Counted from the first letter of the stretch, positions 1-8,706 are shown. The stretch: 29,957 nt of DNA from JBDRCC01 sp043822065 [NCBI: archaeon] (GCA_043822065.1 JBDRCC010000013.1:1-29957); one strand, 5' to 3'. Made by a program: numbers and translations. The notes: generated from the sequence alone by a model not told the origin.

Positions 1-869
1 GTACTGCCGAAGAAATAAAGAAGGATGAGAGACTGTTTACCCACTTCATTGAAGGCTTGGTCAAATATGCGCCTAAAGATTATGATGAAGGCCTCGGTAC
101 GGTTTATGAAAGGTACGTCATGGATAAGTATCTAAGGGGAATAAAAAGGAAATATGAAATAAGCTCAGTTTTAGAGGGCCCGAGCGACGGGATTACAGGA
201 ATCCGTGGAATAAACTCCCTCCCATTCGCAGAGGAGGGCGCCAATGTGACATACTTAACGCCGTCAACGAATGAAATAGCCTATGTCAGCAAGGCGCTCA
301 AAGACCTCAATAGCAACGCCAAAATTGAAATCAAAAAAGGCGGGCCGCTGAAGTTCCCTTTCAAAGACAACACGTTTGACCTGACGTGGAACTTCTGCAT
401 AATTGAGCACTTTATGAATCCGTATCCGCTGGTGGAGGAAATGGCGCGGGTTTCCGGAAAATACGTCCTTCTGATGAACCAGAACAAGTACAATGTCGGA
501 ACTTATCCGCATATTCTTTACCACAAGCTTAAGAAGCAGGAGTGGGATCATGGATCCCTCAAGTGGATGAGTGTTGCCGGACTGAAAAAACTTGCAAGAC
601 ATGCCAACCTGGAAGTTCTCGAAAAGGGCGTTATCGACGTTCCACTCTGGCCCGATACCTGGGACATGCCGGTCAGGGGCATTTTCAAGAGAGTGGTTGG
701 CAGATTCGGCAAGAAGTGGGAGTGGAGCACCATGACCACCCTAAAAAAGAAAGAACATATCCCGCCGGCATTGAAGTTTTTTGAGAAAGTAGAGAATCTC
801 CCGGTTCCGGACTTTGTCAAACTTCCAATAACGCATCACCTGTATTTGCTGTGTAAAAAGATTGAGTAG
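1..869 (+). CDS. Class I SAM-dependent methyltransferase-like protein, 5' end cut by the window edge
   Basis: The frame is open from base 3 to the TAG at 867-869, so the gene probably starts left of the window; the first in-frame candidate start inside is TTG at 57. Numbered from that TTG, the chain has a SAM-binding-like strand around residues 38-46 (VLEGPSDGI, a loose version of the usual D/ExGxGxG), then FKDNTFDLTWNFCIIEHF near 102-119. That second block matches the post-motif/acidic loop of Methyltransf_11-type enzymes, where 'D.V....EH' precedes a helix leading into the 'ARVSGKYVLL' strand. The C-terminal part (W- and P-rich) is not diagnostic. The next gene begins 1-2 bases after the stop, suggesting one transcript with the nucleotidyltransferase and phosphodiesterase. 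Inference: it methylates a glycan or lipid intermediate. The poor motif I leaves open that it is a non-catalytic relative. Confidence 0.75.
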   Translation, partial: TAEEIKKDERLFTHFIEGLVKYAPKDYDEGLGTVYERYVMDKYLRGIKRKYEISSVLEGPSDGITGIRGINSLPFAEEGANVTYLTPSTNEIAYVSKALKDLNSNAKIEIKKGGPLKFPFKDNTFDLTWNFCIIEHFMNPYPLVEEMARVSGKYVLLMNQNKYNVGTYPHILYHKLKKQEWDHGSLKWMSVAGLKKLARHANLEVLEKGVIDVPLWPDTWDMPVRGIFKRVVGRFGKKWEWSTMTTLKKKEHIPPALKFFEKVENLPVPDFVKLPITHHLYLLCKKIE

Positions 870-870
870 A

Positions 871-2187
871 ATGAAGTTTTGCAGATTAAGCAAAGAAGTG
901 AATGAGAAGATTGAAGCGATTTTAGATATTGTTATTGACGAGATAAGGAAGGACATTCCGGACCTGAAGAGTGTCATTGTTGGCGGAAGCTTCGGAAGGA
1001 AAGAGGGGAGCGTTGTCGTCGACAGGGAGGGGATACATCCCATAAATGATTTTGATGTTTTTGCCATAACCGAGAAGCCATATCCTGAAGAGGTTCTGAA
1101 CAGAATAGGGCTCAGGGCTTCAAAGAAGATAGGAAAGAAAGGGATCATCTCATTCAAGAGATTCGACAAGCGAAAATTAGCCGATCTTAGAAAGTATTTT
1201 TATGTTGATCTCAAGGCAATCCCACTTGAGAAATTAAAAAAACTGCCACCCATGATTCGCTATTATGAGTTAAAAAATGCCTCGCTGACTGTTTACGGTG
1301 ACGATGTCTATGACAAGTTTCCGGATTTCAAAATTGAAGACCTGCCCCTTGCAGAGGGAATCCGGCTATTGTTGAACAGGATGAGCCATCTTATTGAGTT
1401 TTTCTTCCCTGAGTTTGTAACCAAGGAAAAGAATGAGATTGCACACCAGCATTTCTTGATGCACGCGATTAAGATATTCAACGATTCTGCCGGCGCCCTG
1501 CTGCTTTTGAACGGGAAGTATGTTCCGACTTACGTTCAGCGCGCACAGATGATAGTAAAGACGTTCGACAAGGATTTCCCTCAGCTCAAGAAAGTTATGC
1601 CGAGCTATACTAAAAGAGTCAGGGAGTTTTCTAACCTAAAAGTCAAGATGGACTTTTCTGCTTACAGTAATAAGGACTTTGAGTTGTGGACGGATTCAAG
1701 ATTTTACATAGGAGAAGTCGCCAAGTATTATGTCTCAAAGTTTACAGGAAAGGATATATGGGACTGGGACGAGTTCTCGAAAGTCTTTTACAGGGACGTT
1801 GTCAAGAATTACTACAAACCATACCTGATGTATAGCTTCAGAATCCCTGGTTTCGTTGCCGCAGTGTTATCTCCGTTTGTTCAGTACTACTTGAATATAC
1901 TCTACTTCCTAAGAATAAAGAGGGAATTCGGCAGGGTTCACCTGCCATGCTTGTTGAAAATCAGGTCTCCGGAACTGACCTTCTTCTCTGCAGCACCTCT
2001 AATAATATTCTCCTTGAAAGACGATGGTACTGTTGATCTCGAGATGCTAGAACGAGGTAGGAAGCTTCTTGGAAAGACCTTTCCGGTCGATGCAAAGTAC
2101 AAAGGAGCTGACATCAAGTACTGGGAGGAAATAGCGCACTCCTACGCAAATGCATATATCCTATTTGCGTTTTTGAAGATAGTATGA
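871..2187 (+). CDS. Nucleotidyltransferase of the DNA polymerase beta-like (NTase) superfamily
   Basis: The 438-residue product has the hallmark NTase signature near its N-terminus: GGSFGRKEG at residues 38-46 followed by NDFDVF at 59-64. Asp60 and Asp62 are the expected metal ligands. This family (Pol-beta/MNT/kanamycin nucleotidyltransferase fold) moves NMP onto a hydroxyl or phosphate acceptor; the substrate here is unknown. The C-terminal two thirds are helical and match no family I can name. I chose ATG 871, which lies one base after the upstream stop. A TTG at 862 would add three residues and overlap the upstream gene by 8 bp. The 3' end overlaps the next gene by ATGA (2184-2187), a typical translational-coupling junction. 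The setting between a methyltransferase and a phosphodiesterase suggests attachment or turnover of a nucleotidyl/phosphodiester group on a cell-surface molecule, which is inference. Confidence 0.85.
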   Translation: MKFCRLSKEVNEKIEAILDIVIDEIRKDIPDLKSVIVGGSFGRKEGSVVVDREGIHPINDFDVFAITEKPYPEEVLNRIGLRASKKIGKKGIISFKRFDKRKLADLRKYFYVDLKAIPLEKLKKLPPMIRYYELKNASLTVYGDDVYDKFPDFKIEDLPLAEGIRLLLNRMSHLIEFFFPEFVTKEKNEIAHQHFLMHAIKIFNDSAGALLLLNGKYVPTYVQRAQMIVKTFDKDFPQLKKVMPSYTKRVREFSNLKVKMDFSAYSNKDFELWTDSRFYIGEVAKYYVSKFTGKDIWDWDEFSKVFYRDVVKNYYKPYLMYSFRIPGFVAAVLSPFVQYYLNILYFLRIKREFGRVHLPCLLKIRSPELTFFSAAPLIIFSLKDDGTVDLEMLERGRKLLGKTFPVDAKYKGADIKYWEEIAHSYANAYILFAFLKIV

Positions 2188-3338
2188 AAAAGACGCTGAT
2201 AATCTGGCTGGACGCAGTATCGCCCGACTTGATTCAGGGCAACATGCCGTTTTTGGAGAAGCTGAGGTCCGGTTCCGAGTTCCGAAGGTTTAAGACGCAC
2301 CTTGGGTTCTCGACCAGCCTTGGCGCTACGTTTTTTACGGGGGTTACTCCGGATCGGCACAACCAGTTTTTCCTGTTCAAGAGAGGAAGCAACTGGACGT
2401 ACCGACACTTTTGGTGGATGCCGCAGATGTTCATGGATGGGCTAAACAACATTGTCCGGCTCTTGGAGGGAAAGTCTTATTTCTACATGGCTCCAAAGGG
2501 AATTCCGCGACGACTCTTGAAGTTCTTTAGCGGCTCGGTGGACGAAAACTACTGCGCTCCAGGCTCCCTGCCGGTTCCGACGCTTTTTGACAAGCTGAGG
2601 GAGAAAGGGCGGAGGTTTGTGTACCTGAAGTGGCCGGTTTTCGGCACGGAGGAGAGGACGACGCTCACGTTCTCTAAAAACAGCGACGAAAGGCGGGCGA
2701 TGTCCCTGATTTCGACTTTCTCGGATGAAGTCGACCTCTATTTTGCGTATTTCGTTGACATGGATGTAAAGGGCCACCTAATAAAGGGGGATAATGAGTA
2801 CCTTTCCGAGCTGACGGAGGAAGACAGGAGAATACGGCAGGTGGTTTCTGAGTTCCGGGGCAGGTTCCCTGACTCCAACGTGATAATATGGGCAGACCAT
2901 GGCATGGTGCGGGTTAAGGAGAGGGTCGACATTATGTCTAAGCTCAATGCCCTGGCACCAGGAGCTGTCCTGGGCAGCAATTACCTTTGCTTCCTTGACG
3001 CCACGGTCGCTAGGTTCTGGTTCATGGACAAGAAGTCGGAAAAGCTTGTAAAGGGTGTGCTTTCCGGAATAAAAGAAGGAAAAATCCTTAGCCAAATGGA
3101 GCTTAAAAAATTTGGGGTCCCTGCCGATGATGCATATGGGCAATTATACTTCTTATTGAAGCCGGGCTATTTGGTGCACCCTAACTATTTTACAGGGAAG
3201 CGGGAGCTTTACAGGATGCACGGCTATTCGCCTGAAACTAAAGAGATGGAAGGGTTCTTTTTATACAGCGGCAGGGCGAAATGCCCGAAAATGAAAGACC
3301 TTAAGGACTGCTACAAGTTTCTGCTTAGGCTGCTTTAG
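2184..3338 (+). CDS. Alkaline phosphatase superfamily protein (type I phosphodiesterase/nucleotide pyrophosphatase-like)
   Basis: The 384-residue protein shows the metal-site order of the type I phosphodiesterase/nucleotide pyrophosphatase family. Asp10 lies in IIWLDAVSPD. A Ser/Thr cluster at 43-45 in GFSTS sits upstream of FFTGVTPDRH, with Ser43 at the usual spacing for the nucleophile. Further ligands are Asp194 and His198 (DMDVKGH), Asp238-His239 (WADHGM) and His346 (RMHGYSPE, followed by EMEGFFLYSG). All expected ligands are present, so it should be an active two-metal phosphoesterase or phosphotransferase. I see no signal peptide or membrane helix; the substrate may be a cytosolic nucleotide-activated or phosphodiester intermediate. 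It overlaps the nucleotidyltransferase by 4 bp and its end overlaps the convergent rSAM gene by 14 bp. An NTase that adds and a phosphodiesterase that removes or transfers a phospho-group is an attractive but unproven pairing. Confidence 0.88.
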   Translation: MKKTLIIWLDAVSPDLIQGNMPFLEKLRSGSEFRRFKTHLGFSTSLGATFFTGVTPDRHNQFFLFKRGSNWTYRHFWWMPQMFMDGLNNIVRLLEGKSYFYMAPKGIPRRLLKFFSGSVDENYCAPGSLPVPTLFDKLREKGRRFVYLKWPVFGTEERTTLTFSKNSDERRAMSLISTFSDEVDLYFAYFVDMDVKGHLIKGDNEYLSELTEEDRRIRQVVSEFRGRFPDSNVIIWADHGMVRVKERVDIMSKLNALAPGAVLGSNYLCFLDATVARFWFMDKKSEKLVKGVLSGIKEGKILSQMELKKFGVPADDAYGQLYFLLKPGYLVHPNYFTGKRELYRMHGYSPETKEMEGFFLYSGRAKCPKMKDLKDCYKFLLRLL

Positions 3339-4773
3339 TCCGTCTGCGGTAGATGTACTGGATTGCCCTTATCTCAACAGGCAATGCCCAGAACTGGCGC
3401 CTCCACCTGAATTGTTCGAATTTGTGAAGCAAGTAGCCTGCATACCTAAGTAACGGATTTTTCAGGAAACCCTCCATTCTCGAGAACTGGAAAGCGAGCC
3501 TAGATATCATTGCGAGATCCTGTAAAAAGACCTTTTCCCTTTCACTTAGCCAAGGGCGCGCTATTGTGCTTGTTGGGACATACTCTGCCCACTTTTCAAG
3601 AGAATCTGGAGGGACAAAGCCATGCTCTTTACTCGTTTCATAGAGCTCGGTCCCTGGGAAGGGGGTGAATATTGCAAGTGCGACTTGGGCGTTATCGTCT
3701 ATCTCCTGAAGCTTGGTCATGAGAGATGTGGTCTCGGCCCTTTCTTCTGGAGTCTCGGTCGGGAATCCTGTCATGAAAGACAGGATTGGTGATATCCCAT
3801 ACTGCTTGCAGTATTGGACTGATTTAACTATTTGCTCAACTTTTGTGTCTTTTTTAACAAAATCTAGAATTCTCTGCGAACCGGACTCCGCGCCGAGAAA
3901 CACTGCAGTACACTTGGAATCCCGCATCTTGTTGAGGAAGTCTTCTTTTAACCTAGACATCAAATCGGGCCTTATGTCGGCTTCCCATCCGATGCCCTGG
4001 TCCTGGAGTGTCTTGATTATGTCCTCGCTTCTCAGGAGGTTCACAAAAAAGTTGTCGTCCCAGAAGATAATCTTCCCGATTTTCGTCTCCTTGCGAATAG
4101 CATCTAGTTCCTCTACGAATCTTTCAGCACTCATCGCACGCCAGGAGCGCTTATTGAATTCGCAGTTGTAGCAGTAAGTACACCTAAACGGGCAGCCCCT
4201 GGACGTCTGCATTGCGATAACGCTGCCAGACTTCTCTGAAACGTATTTTTTGAAGTCTATTAAGTCCCAGGGAAGTATGTCGAGCTCGTCTGAAGGGAGG
4301 AACGCCCGTTGCCGGTTCAGTATTAGTTTCTTGCCTTTTGAGTACCCTACACCATCAACGTTCTTTGGCTCCTCGCCCTTTTCGATTTTTCTAACAAGTT
4401 CTAGGAACGTCTGCTCACCTTCACCAACGACGACATAATCAACATACTCATGCTCAAGGGTTTGTTTTGGAAGGAGGGATGGATGGACTCCCCCCCAAAC
4501 AATGGGTATGTTCGGGTTCTCTTCCCTGACTGCTTTTGCTATCCGGATTCCGTGCGATATCTGCGTCCCCGTCATTGCAGAGATGCCAATTACAGTACCG
4601 TTCTTTGAAGAGGCGAGTACTTTCTCCAGGTACTTATCTTCAACCCTGGTATCAACCATCTCAACCGAGTATCCCTCATTTATTACTGGCGATGCAACGG
4701 CCATGATTGAAAGTGGCTGCCTTGCAAACTCGTCCATTCCAGTTTTGGGATAGACTAGGGTTATGTCACTCAT
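3325..4773 (-). CDS. B12-binding-domain radical SAM protein (1 of 4)
   Basis: The 482-residue product starts at MSDITLVYPK. ATG 4773 is preceded by GGTGAT, a good archaeal Shine-Dalgarno match, four bases upstream; a longer in-frame start at 4812 would lie deep in the upstream gene. Residues 1 to about 150 form a cobalamin-binding-like Rossmann domain (IVWGGVHPSLLP near 91-102, VVVGEGEQTF near 114-123). The rSAM core follows, with SRGCPFRCTYCYNC giving Cys194, Cys198 and Cys201 for the 4Fe-4S cluster. The WDDNFF and FLGAESGSQ blocks are typical of the B4-type family (BchE/class B methylase-like). No DxHxxG motif is seen, as in many members. Possible roles are methylation of an unactivated carbon or another radical rearrangement on a glycan or lipid; the substrate cannot be read from sequence. 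It overlaps the upstream flippase-like gene by 8 bp, so the two are probably co-transcribed. Confidence 0.9.
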   Translation of the reverse strand: MSDITLVYPKTGMDEFARQPLSIMAVASPVINEGYSVEMVDTRVEDKYLEKVLASSKNGTVIGISAMTGTQISHGIRIAKAVREENPNIPIVWGGVHPSLLPKQTLEHEYVDYVVVGEGEQTFLELVRKIEKGEEPKNVDGVGYSKGKKLILNRQRAFLPSDELDILPWDLIDFKKYVSEKSGSVIAMQTSRGCPFRCTYCYNCEFNKRSWRAMSAERFVEELDAIRKETKIGKIIFWDDNFFVNLLRSEDIIKTLQDQGIGWEADIRPDLMSRLKEDFLNKMRDSKCTAVFLGAESGSQRILDFVKKDTKVEQIVKSVQYCKQYGISPILSFMTGFPTETPEERAETTSLMTKLQEIDDNAQVALAIFTPFPGTELYETSKEHGFVPPDSLEKWAEYVPTSTIARPWLSEREKVFLQDLAMISRLAFQFSRMEGFLKNPLLRYAGYLLHKFEQFRWRRQFWALPVEIRAIQYIYRRRTKAA

Positions 4774-5704
4774 TTTTATCACCAAGGAGCTTGAAAGTGA
4801 AGAGCACGCCAACGAGAGCCGGGAATATGGCCAGTGTGAAATAAGAGACTATTGAGAATGAAACAGTTGCGGCAGGTGGGATAGCATAGATGGAATAGAT
4901 GAAAACCAGCGTTGCCTCCCGCGTGCCAAAGCCTGCGATGGTTATTGGTATTAGCCCGACCAGACTGGCAATGGGCGTTGCTGTTATGAAAAAGAGATAG
5001 GGAAGTTCGATAGAGAACGCATGTGCCACTATGTAACCCTGAGTGTAGACGGTGACGTAGTAGAGAAGTGAGAGCAGGAAAACAGGGAGAACGTCCGAGA
5101 TCTTCGGCAGATTTTTGTAGAATGACTCAAAGGACGCTTTAGCCATTTCCTTGTAGGACGCTGGAACAAAGTGATGATAAAATACCCTAAGGATTGGTTT
5201 TGAGTATCTTTGCTCCATCAGGATAAAGAAGCCAGTGACGAGGCCAAGGAACAGGAAGATTACCAGATAGAGGAATCCTGCAAAGTAGTTTATCAGCAGT
5301 AGGAGTCCTATCGTGCCGAAGCTGCACAGCGCAATCAAGTCAAGGAGGCGGTCAATGATAACGCTCGAACTGCACTCCGGCATCGTTTTTCCGGTTGCTT
5401 TCTGGAGATAGGGTATCTTTACCAGGCTGCCGAGTTTCGCAGGACTTATGTTACCATAAAAAAGGCCAATAAGCTGGATTTGGGCAAGGTGCCAGAAGCT
5501 AACTGATATGCCCTGCTTTTTCAGGAGAAAGTTCCACTTGTAAGTCATTACCAGAATGGCAGGTATGGAAAGGCATAATGCGTAAAGAATGTACTCTACC
5601 TTAGAGGCAAGGACAGTTGCCATTAGCTGAGCAGGCCCTATGGACCAGACTATATAGGCAAGTAGTATGAGGCCTACTGGAAGGAACAGCCGGATAAGCT
5701 TCAT
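4766..5704 (-). CDS. UPF0104/AglD-like polytopic membrane protein (LPG synthase TM / flippase-like domain)
   Basis: The 312-residue protein has about eight hydrophobic helices and the signatures of the COG0392/PF03706 family. These are a loop with GNISPAKLGSLVKIPYL (usual form PGxxGExxR), SSVIIDRLLDLIAL (usual xxVxxERxxDxxAL), and near the C-terminus GFGTREATLVFIYSI. Relatives include the membrane domain of lysylphosphatidylglycerol synthase and haloarchaeal AglD; members are often found beside glycosyltransferases and are proposed to act on lipid-linked sugars or as flippases. Here it lacks any attached GT2 or aminoacyl domain, so it is the stand-alone form. ATG 5704 sits about 24-25 bp downstream of a TATTTAAA box, indicating a leaderless transcript. 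It is the first gene of a two-gene unit with the rSAM protein. Exact activity is unknown. Confidence 0.85.
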   Translation of the reverse strand: MKLIRLFLPVGLILLAYIVWSIGPAQLMATVLASKVEYILYALCLSIPAILVMTYKWNFLLKKQGISVSFWHLAQIQLIGLFYGNISPAKLGSLVKIPYLQKATGKTMPECSSSVIIDRLLDLIALCSFGTIGLLLLINYFAGFLYLVIFLFLGLVTGFFILMEQRYSKPILRVFYHHFVPASYKEMAKASFESFYKNLPKISDVLPVFLLSLLYYVTVYTQGYIVAHAFSIELPYLFFITATPIASLVGLIPITIAGFGTREATLVFIYSIYAIPPAATVSFSIVSYFTLAIFPALVGVLFTFKLLGDKNE

Positions 5705-5724
5705 AAGTTAAATACGTGTACCCA

Positions 5725-5732
5725 TATTTAAA
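5725..5732 (-). promoter_or_regulatory. TATA box for the flippase-like gene
   Basis: On the minus strand the sequence reads TTTAAATA, centred about 24-25 bp upstream of the ATG at 5704. This matches the archaeal TATA-to-start spacing for a leaderless mRNA. It shares the 116-bp divergent intergenic region with the promoter of the rSAM gene at 5821. Confidence 0.6.
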
Positions 5733-5788
5733 GACATTTCGATAAAGAAATTCAAAATGGGATTTATTCAAAGACAATTGCAATAAGT

Positions 5789-5797
5789 GTATATATA
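5789..5797 (+). promoter_or_regulatory. TATA box for rSAM gene 2
   Basis: GTATATATA lies about 27 bp upstream of ATG 5821. There is no Shine-Dalgarno sequence between it and the ATG (the 5' context is AATAATAGAAA), so a leaderless transcript is likely. Confidence 0.6.
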
Positions 5798-5820
5798 TGA
5801 ACCGTCTAAAATAATAGAAA

Positions 5821-7206
5821 ATGCCCAGCAAGATTGCACTTGTTTGTGTCAGGCCAAAGGAGGAAGCGAGGGGCACGTCTATGCCTCCCCTTGGCATCGC
5901 ATATTTAGGTACTATTCTGGCAGCTAAGGGATATACTACGAAACTCTTGGACCAGTGTTTTAATGATTCTCAGGAATTGTTTGAAAAATTAAAGAAGTTC
6001 AACCCAGATGTCATCGGCGTAAGCTGCATGAGTCCCTTTTATCCAGAAGCTGTCAAAATACTTGATTTCGCAAAAAAGATTGGAGCCGTTACGATCATTG
6101 GAGGACCGCACATAACGGTAAAGCCGGAGGATATCCTTGTCGACAAGTCTGCGGATTTTGCCGTGATTGGAGAGGGGGAAGAGACAATTCTTGATCTGCT
6201 CGAGAATCTTGATAATCCTGAAAAAGTGAAGGGAATCGCATTCCGCAATGGGGACAAACTGCACATTGCGCCTCCGCGTGAGCCAATCGCAGACATCGAT
6301 GGCATACTCCACCCGGATTTTGATTTGCTGGACGATCTGAATCAGTATTTAAAGAGTAACGAACTCCCGCTACTGTCATCCCGAGGCTGTGCATTTCGGT
6401 GTAGTTTCTGCCAGCCAGCCACATCTAAGATATGGGGGAAGACGGTGCGGTTCAGATCCCCGTCTGACGTCGCGGATGAAATTCAGTCCCTGATGGAAAA
6501 ATACAACATCAAGCATTTTACCTTTGTGGATGACAACCTGACACTAAGAAAGGACACACTTGAAGAATTTTGTAATAAAATTGAACAATTCGAGATTACG
6601 TTTTCGGTGAATTCCAGGGTTGACACGCTAAATGAGGAAAAAATAAAACTACTAAAGAAGGCAGGATGCATCGGCATAAGTTTTGGTGTCGAGTCTGGGA
6701 GCCAAAAAATATTGGATACGCTCCGTAAAGGAATAACCATTGAACAGATAAAAAATACTTTCGCGCTCTGCAAGAAATACAAGATGCCGACCAAGGCATA
6801 TATCATGCTTGGGAGTCCTGGGGAAAGTCATGATACCTTGCGAAGAACTGAGGAGTTATTAAAAGAGATAAAGCCGAACAGCGTTTCTTTTTCTATTACG
6901 ACCCCCGTGTTTGGATCATATCTATACGACGAGGCAAAATCAGAGGGAAGTTTAGCAAGTATTAGCTATAAATCCCATGACTACCGAGGGGAAGCCCATA
7001 AATTTCAAACTGAGACCCCAATAAAGCTCGAAAACCTCACACTTAATGATTTAATACAGTTCAGAGAAAGAATCATAAGGAAGCGGAGAAAGGCATACTT
7101 ATTCAGGGGAATGTTGAAGGTATTAAAAAACTTTATTCGAAGACCTTCAGTATCGTATCTTAAGGATAGGTGGAGAGAGTATCATCAGCTCAAATACATG
7201 GGATAA
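5821..7206 (+). CDS. B12-binding-domain radical SAM protein (2 of 4)
   Basis: The product is 461 residues. The N-terminal Rossmann domain covers about 1-150, with PPLGIAYLGTIL near 22-32, IIGGPHITVKPEDIL near 92-106 and FAVIGEGEETI near 113-123. A CxxxCxxC cluster follows in SSRGCAFRCSFCQPA (Cys190, Cys194, Cys197), then FVDDNLT and FGVESGSQKILD. This is the standard class B (cobalamin-domain) layout; no DxHxxG is seen. The C-terminus ends in a basic helical tail (RKRRKAYLFRG and beyond). ATG 5821 follows a TATA box by about 27 bp. It is distinct from its three neighbours in the post-cluster residues (CQPA here, against CYNC, CHNH and CYKS), which hints at different substrates. Function is likely methylation or other radical chemistry on a glycan or lipid precursor; substrate unknown. 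Confidence 0.9.
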   Translation: MPSKIALVCVRPKEEARGTSMPPLGIAYLGTILAAKGYTTKLLDQCFNDSQELFEKLKKFNPDVIGVSCMSPFYPEAVKILDFAKKIGAVTIIGGPHITVKPEDILVDKSADFAVIGEGEETILDLLENLDNPEKVKGIAFRNGDKLHIAPPREPIADIDGILHPDFDLLDDLNQYLKSNELPLLSSRGCAFRCSFCQPATSKIWGKTVRFRSPSDVADEIQSLMEKYNIKHFTFVDDNLTLRKDTLEEFCNKIEQFEITFSVNSRVDTLNEEKIKLLKKAGCIGISFGVESGSQKILDTLRKGITIEQIKNTFALCKKYKMPTKAYIMLGSPGESHDTLRRTEELLKEIKPNSVSFSITTPVFGSYLYDEAKSEGSLASISYKSHDYRGEAHKFQTETPIKLENLTLNDLIQFRERIIRKRRKAYLFRGMLKVLKNFIRRPSVSYLKDRWREYHQLKYMG

Positions 7207-7211
7207 GCGTA

Positions 7212-7301
7212 ATGGCAGAGACCTGTAAGCCGTATAAAACGTCAACACATAAAGTTTATGAGGCGATAAAAGAAATAGGTAAAGACGAATATGAGAGTTA
7301 G
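7212..7301 (+). CDS. Possible 29-residue small ORF between two rSAM genes
   Basis: An ATG at 7212, six bases after the upstream stop, opens a 29-codon frame. It ends at TAG 7299-7301 and overlaps the start of the next rSAM gene by 11 bp. The peptide is hydrophilic and helix-prone (for example KVYEAIKEIGKDEYES). No clear ribosome binding site is visible and no family is recognised. It could be a coupling leader ORF, a gene remnant, or chance: A-rich promoter DNA readily gives such frames. Confidence 0.2.
   Translation: MAETCKPYKTSTHKVYEAIKEIGKDEYES
7263..7271 (+). promoter_or_regulatory. Candidate TATA-like element for rSAM gene 3
   Basis: GCGATAAAA is centred about 23-24 bp upstream of ATG 7291. 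A second candidate, GTATAAAAC, lies at 7232-7240. An AGGT at 7277-7280 could instead act as a weak ribosome binding site 10 bp before the ATG, so independent initiation is only a possibility. Confidence 0.3.
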
Positions 7302-8706
7302 CTTTCTACAGAACATGGGCATTGACCAGTTTGGAGTCATGTATATCTCTGCAATGCTCAAGGGGCAGGGGCACAAATGCGAGGCTTTTATCGATGGAGT
7401 GGAGAAAAATTTCATGGATGTGGTCGTCAAAAGCAAGCCGGACGTTATAGCTATTTCTTCGTCAACATCTGAGCATAAGTGGCTTAGAAGAACAGTTGCA
7501 ACTGTAAAAGAGCAGTTAGATGTGCCAATCATCGTCGGAGGGCCGCATGCAACATTCTATCCTGATATTTTAGAAAAAGACAAAAACATCGATGCAATCT
7601 GCATCGGGGAAGGTGACGAGGCAGCAGTAGAGATATTCGATAGGTGGGAGTCTGGCAAAGACGCCACTAAAGTCAGGAACATGTGGGTGCGGAAAGACGG
7701 AAAGATGCACCATAACCCTGTGCGCAAGTTAAACGAAGACCTTGACTCGCTGCCGTTTCCAGACAGGGAGATATACTATAGCAAATACAAGTATATGCGC
7801 AATGTTAGTATAAAGAAATTTCTTGCCGGCCGTGGCTGCCCCTATGACTGTTCCTACTGTCATAATCATCAGGAAAAGGACCTGTACAAGGGACACGGGA
7901 AGTATGTGCGCTACCGTTCAGTAAGCAATGTAATCGAGGAAATCAAGGACGTGGAAAAAAAGTATGGCATGAAGCGCCTTACGTTTTCCGATGACACGTT
8001 TATCATCAACCGAAAATGGCTGGAGGAATTTCTGTCCGAATACAAAAAAGAAGTCGGAATCCCATTCAATTGCAACGTTCGCGCGAATCTTATTGATGAG
8101 GACCTTGTCAAGAAGCTGAAAGATGCTAACTGCGTCAGTGTCGCCATGGGCACTGAATCAGGAAATGAGGAGCTGCGCGACAGAGTCCTATGCAAGCACA
8201 TAACAAACGCGCAGATACTGGATTCGTGCAGGCTCTTCAGAAAATATGGAATTAAGTATAAGAGCTTTAACATGATGTGCCTCCCAGACGAGACCATAGA
8301 GCAGGGTTGGGATACCGTAAGGTTAAACGCACAGATGAAGGCAGACATGGCCACCTGCCTGATACTTCAGCCATACCCGAGGCTCGCCATCACAAATTAT
8401 GCCATCTCGAAGGGTTACCTGCCGAAAAACTACAACGTTGAATTCCTGGACGAGCTTAAGCATTCATACGCAGTGATTGACTCTCCGGATAAAAAACTGC
8501 TGGAGAACCTTTCAGCTTTCGTGATGATTTGTGCAAAGCACCCGTCCCTTATCCCGTTTGTCAGGCCGCTGATAAAGCTCCCCCCAAACAAGCTTTTCAA
8601 ACTTTTCTCCAATGTGACATATGCGTATTACACCCTGAAGATGTACGAACTGGGCATGCGTGAGGTAGTTGAATACGCCCTGAACTCGCGCTATCGCACT
8701 CAATAG
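7291..8706 (+). CDS. B12-binding-domain radical SAM protein (3 of 4)
   Basis: The 471-residue product has an N-terminal cobalamin-type Rossmann domain of about 150 residues, with IIVGGPHATFYPDIL near 80-94 and AICIGEGDEAAVEI near 102-115. The cluster motif is AGRGCPYDCSYCHNH with Cys183, Cys187 and Cys190, followed by FSDDTFIIN and VAMGTESGNEEL in the TIM-barrel part. The C-terminal 130 residues are mostly helical (PPNKLFKLFSNVTYAYYTL). No DxHxxG B12 ligand motif is apparent. It follows rSAM gene 2 on the same strand after 84 bp. The organism therefore encodes two adjacent, non-identical rSAM enzymes here, which suggests successive steps or alternative substrates. Methylation or C-C bond chemistry on a surface glycan or lipid is an inference from the neighbourhood. 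Confidence 0.9.
   Translation: MRVSFLQNMGIDQFGVMYISAMLKGQGHKCEAFIDGVEKNFMDVVVKSKPDVIAISSSTSEHKWLRRTVATVKEQLDVPIIVGGPHATFYPDILEKDKNIDAICIGEGDEAAVEIFDRWESGKDATKVRNMWVRKDGKMHHNPVRKLNEDLDSLPFPDREIYYSKYKYMRNVSIKKFLAGRGCPYDCSYCHNHQEKDLYKGHGKYVRYRSVSNVIEEIKDVEKKYGMKRLTFSDDTFIINRKWLEEFLSEYKKEVGIPFNCNVRANLIDEDLVKKLKDANCVSVAMGTESGNEELRDRVLCKHITNAQILDSCRLFRKYGIKYKSFNMMCLPDETIEQGWDTVRLNAQMKADMATCLILQPYPRLAITNYAISKGYLPKNYNVEFLDELKHSYAVIDSPDKKLLENLSAFVMICAKHPSLIPFVRPLIKLPPNKLFKLFSNVTYAYYTLKMYELGMREVVEYALNSRYRTQ

Noticed and set aside
5821-8706. Tandem duplication as the origin of the two adjacent rSAM genes
   Set aside because: The proteins share only family motifs; cluster neighbours, loops and C-termini differ, so a recent duplication is not supported.
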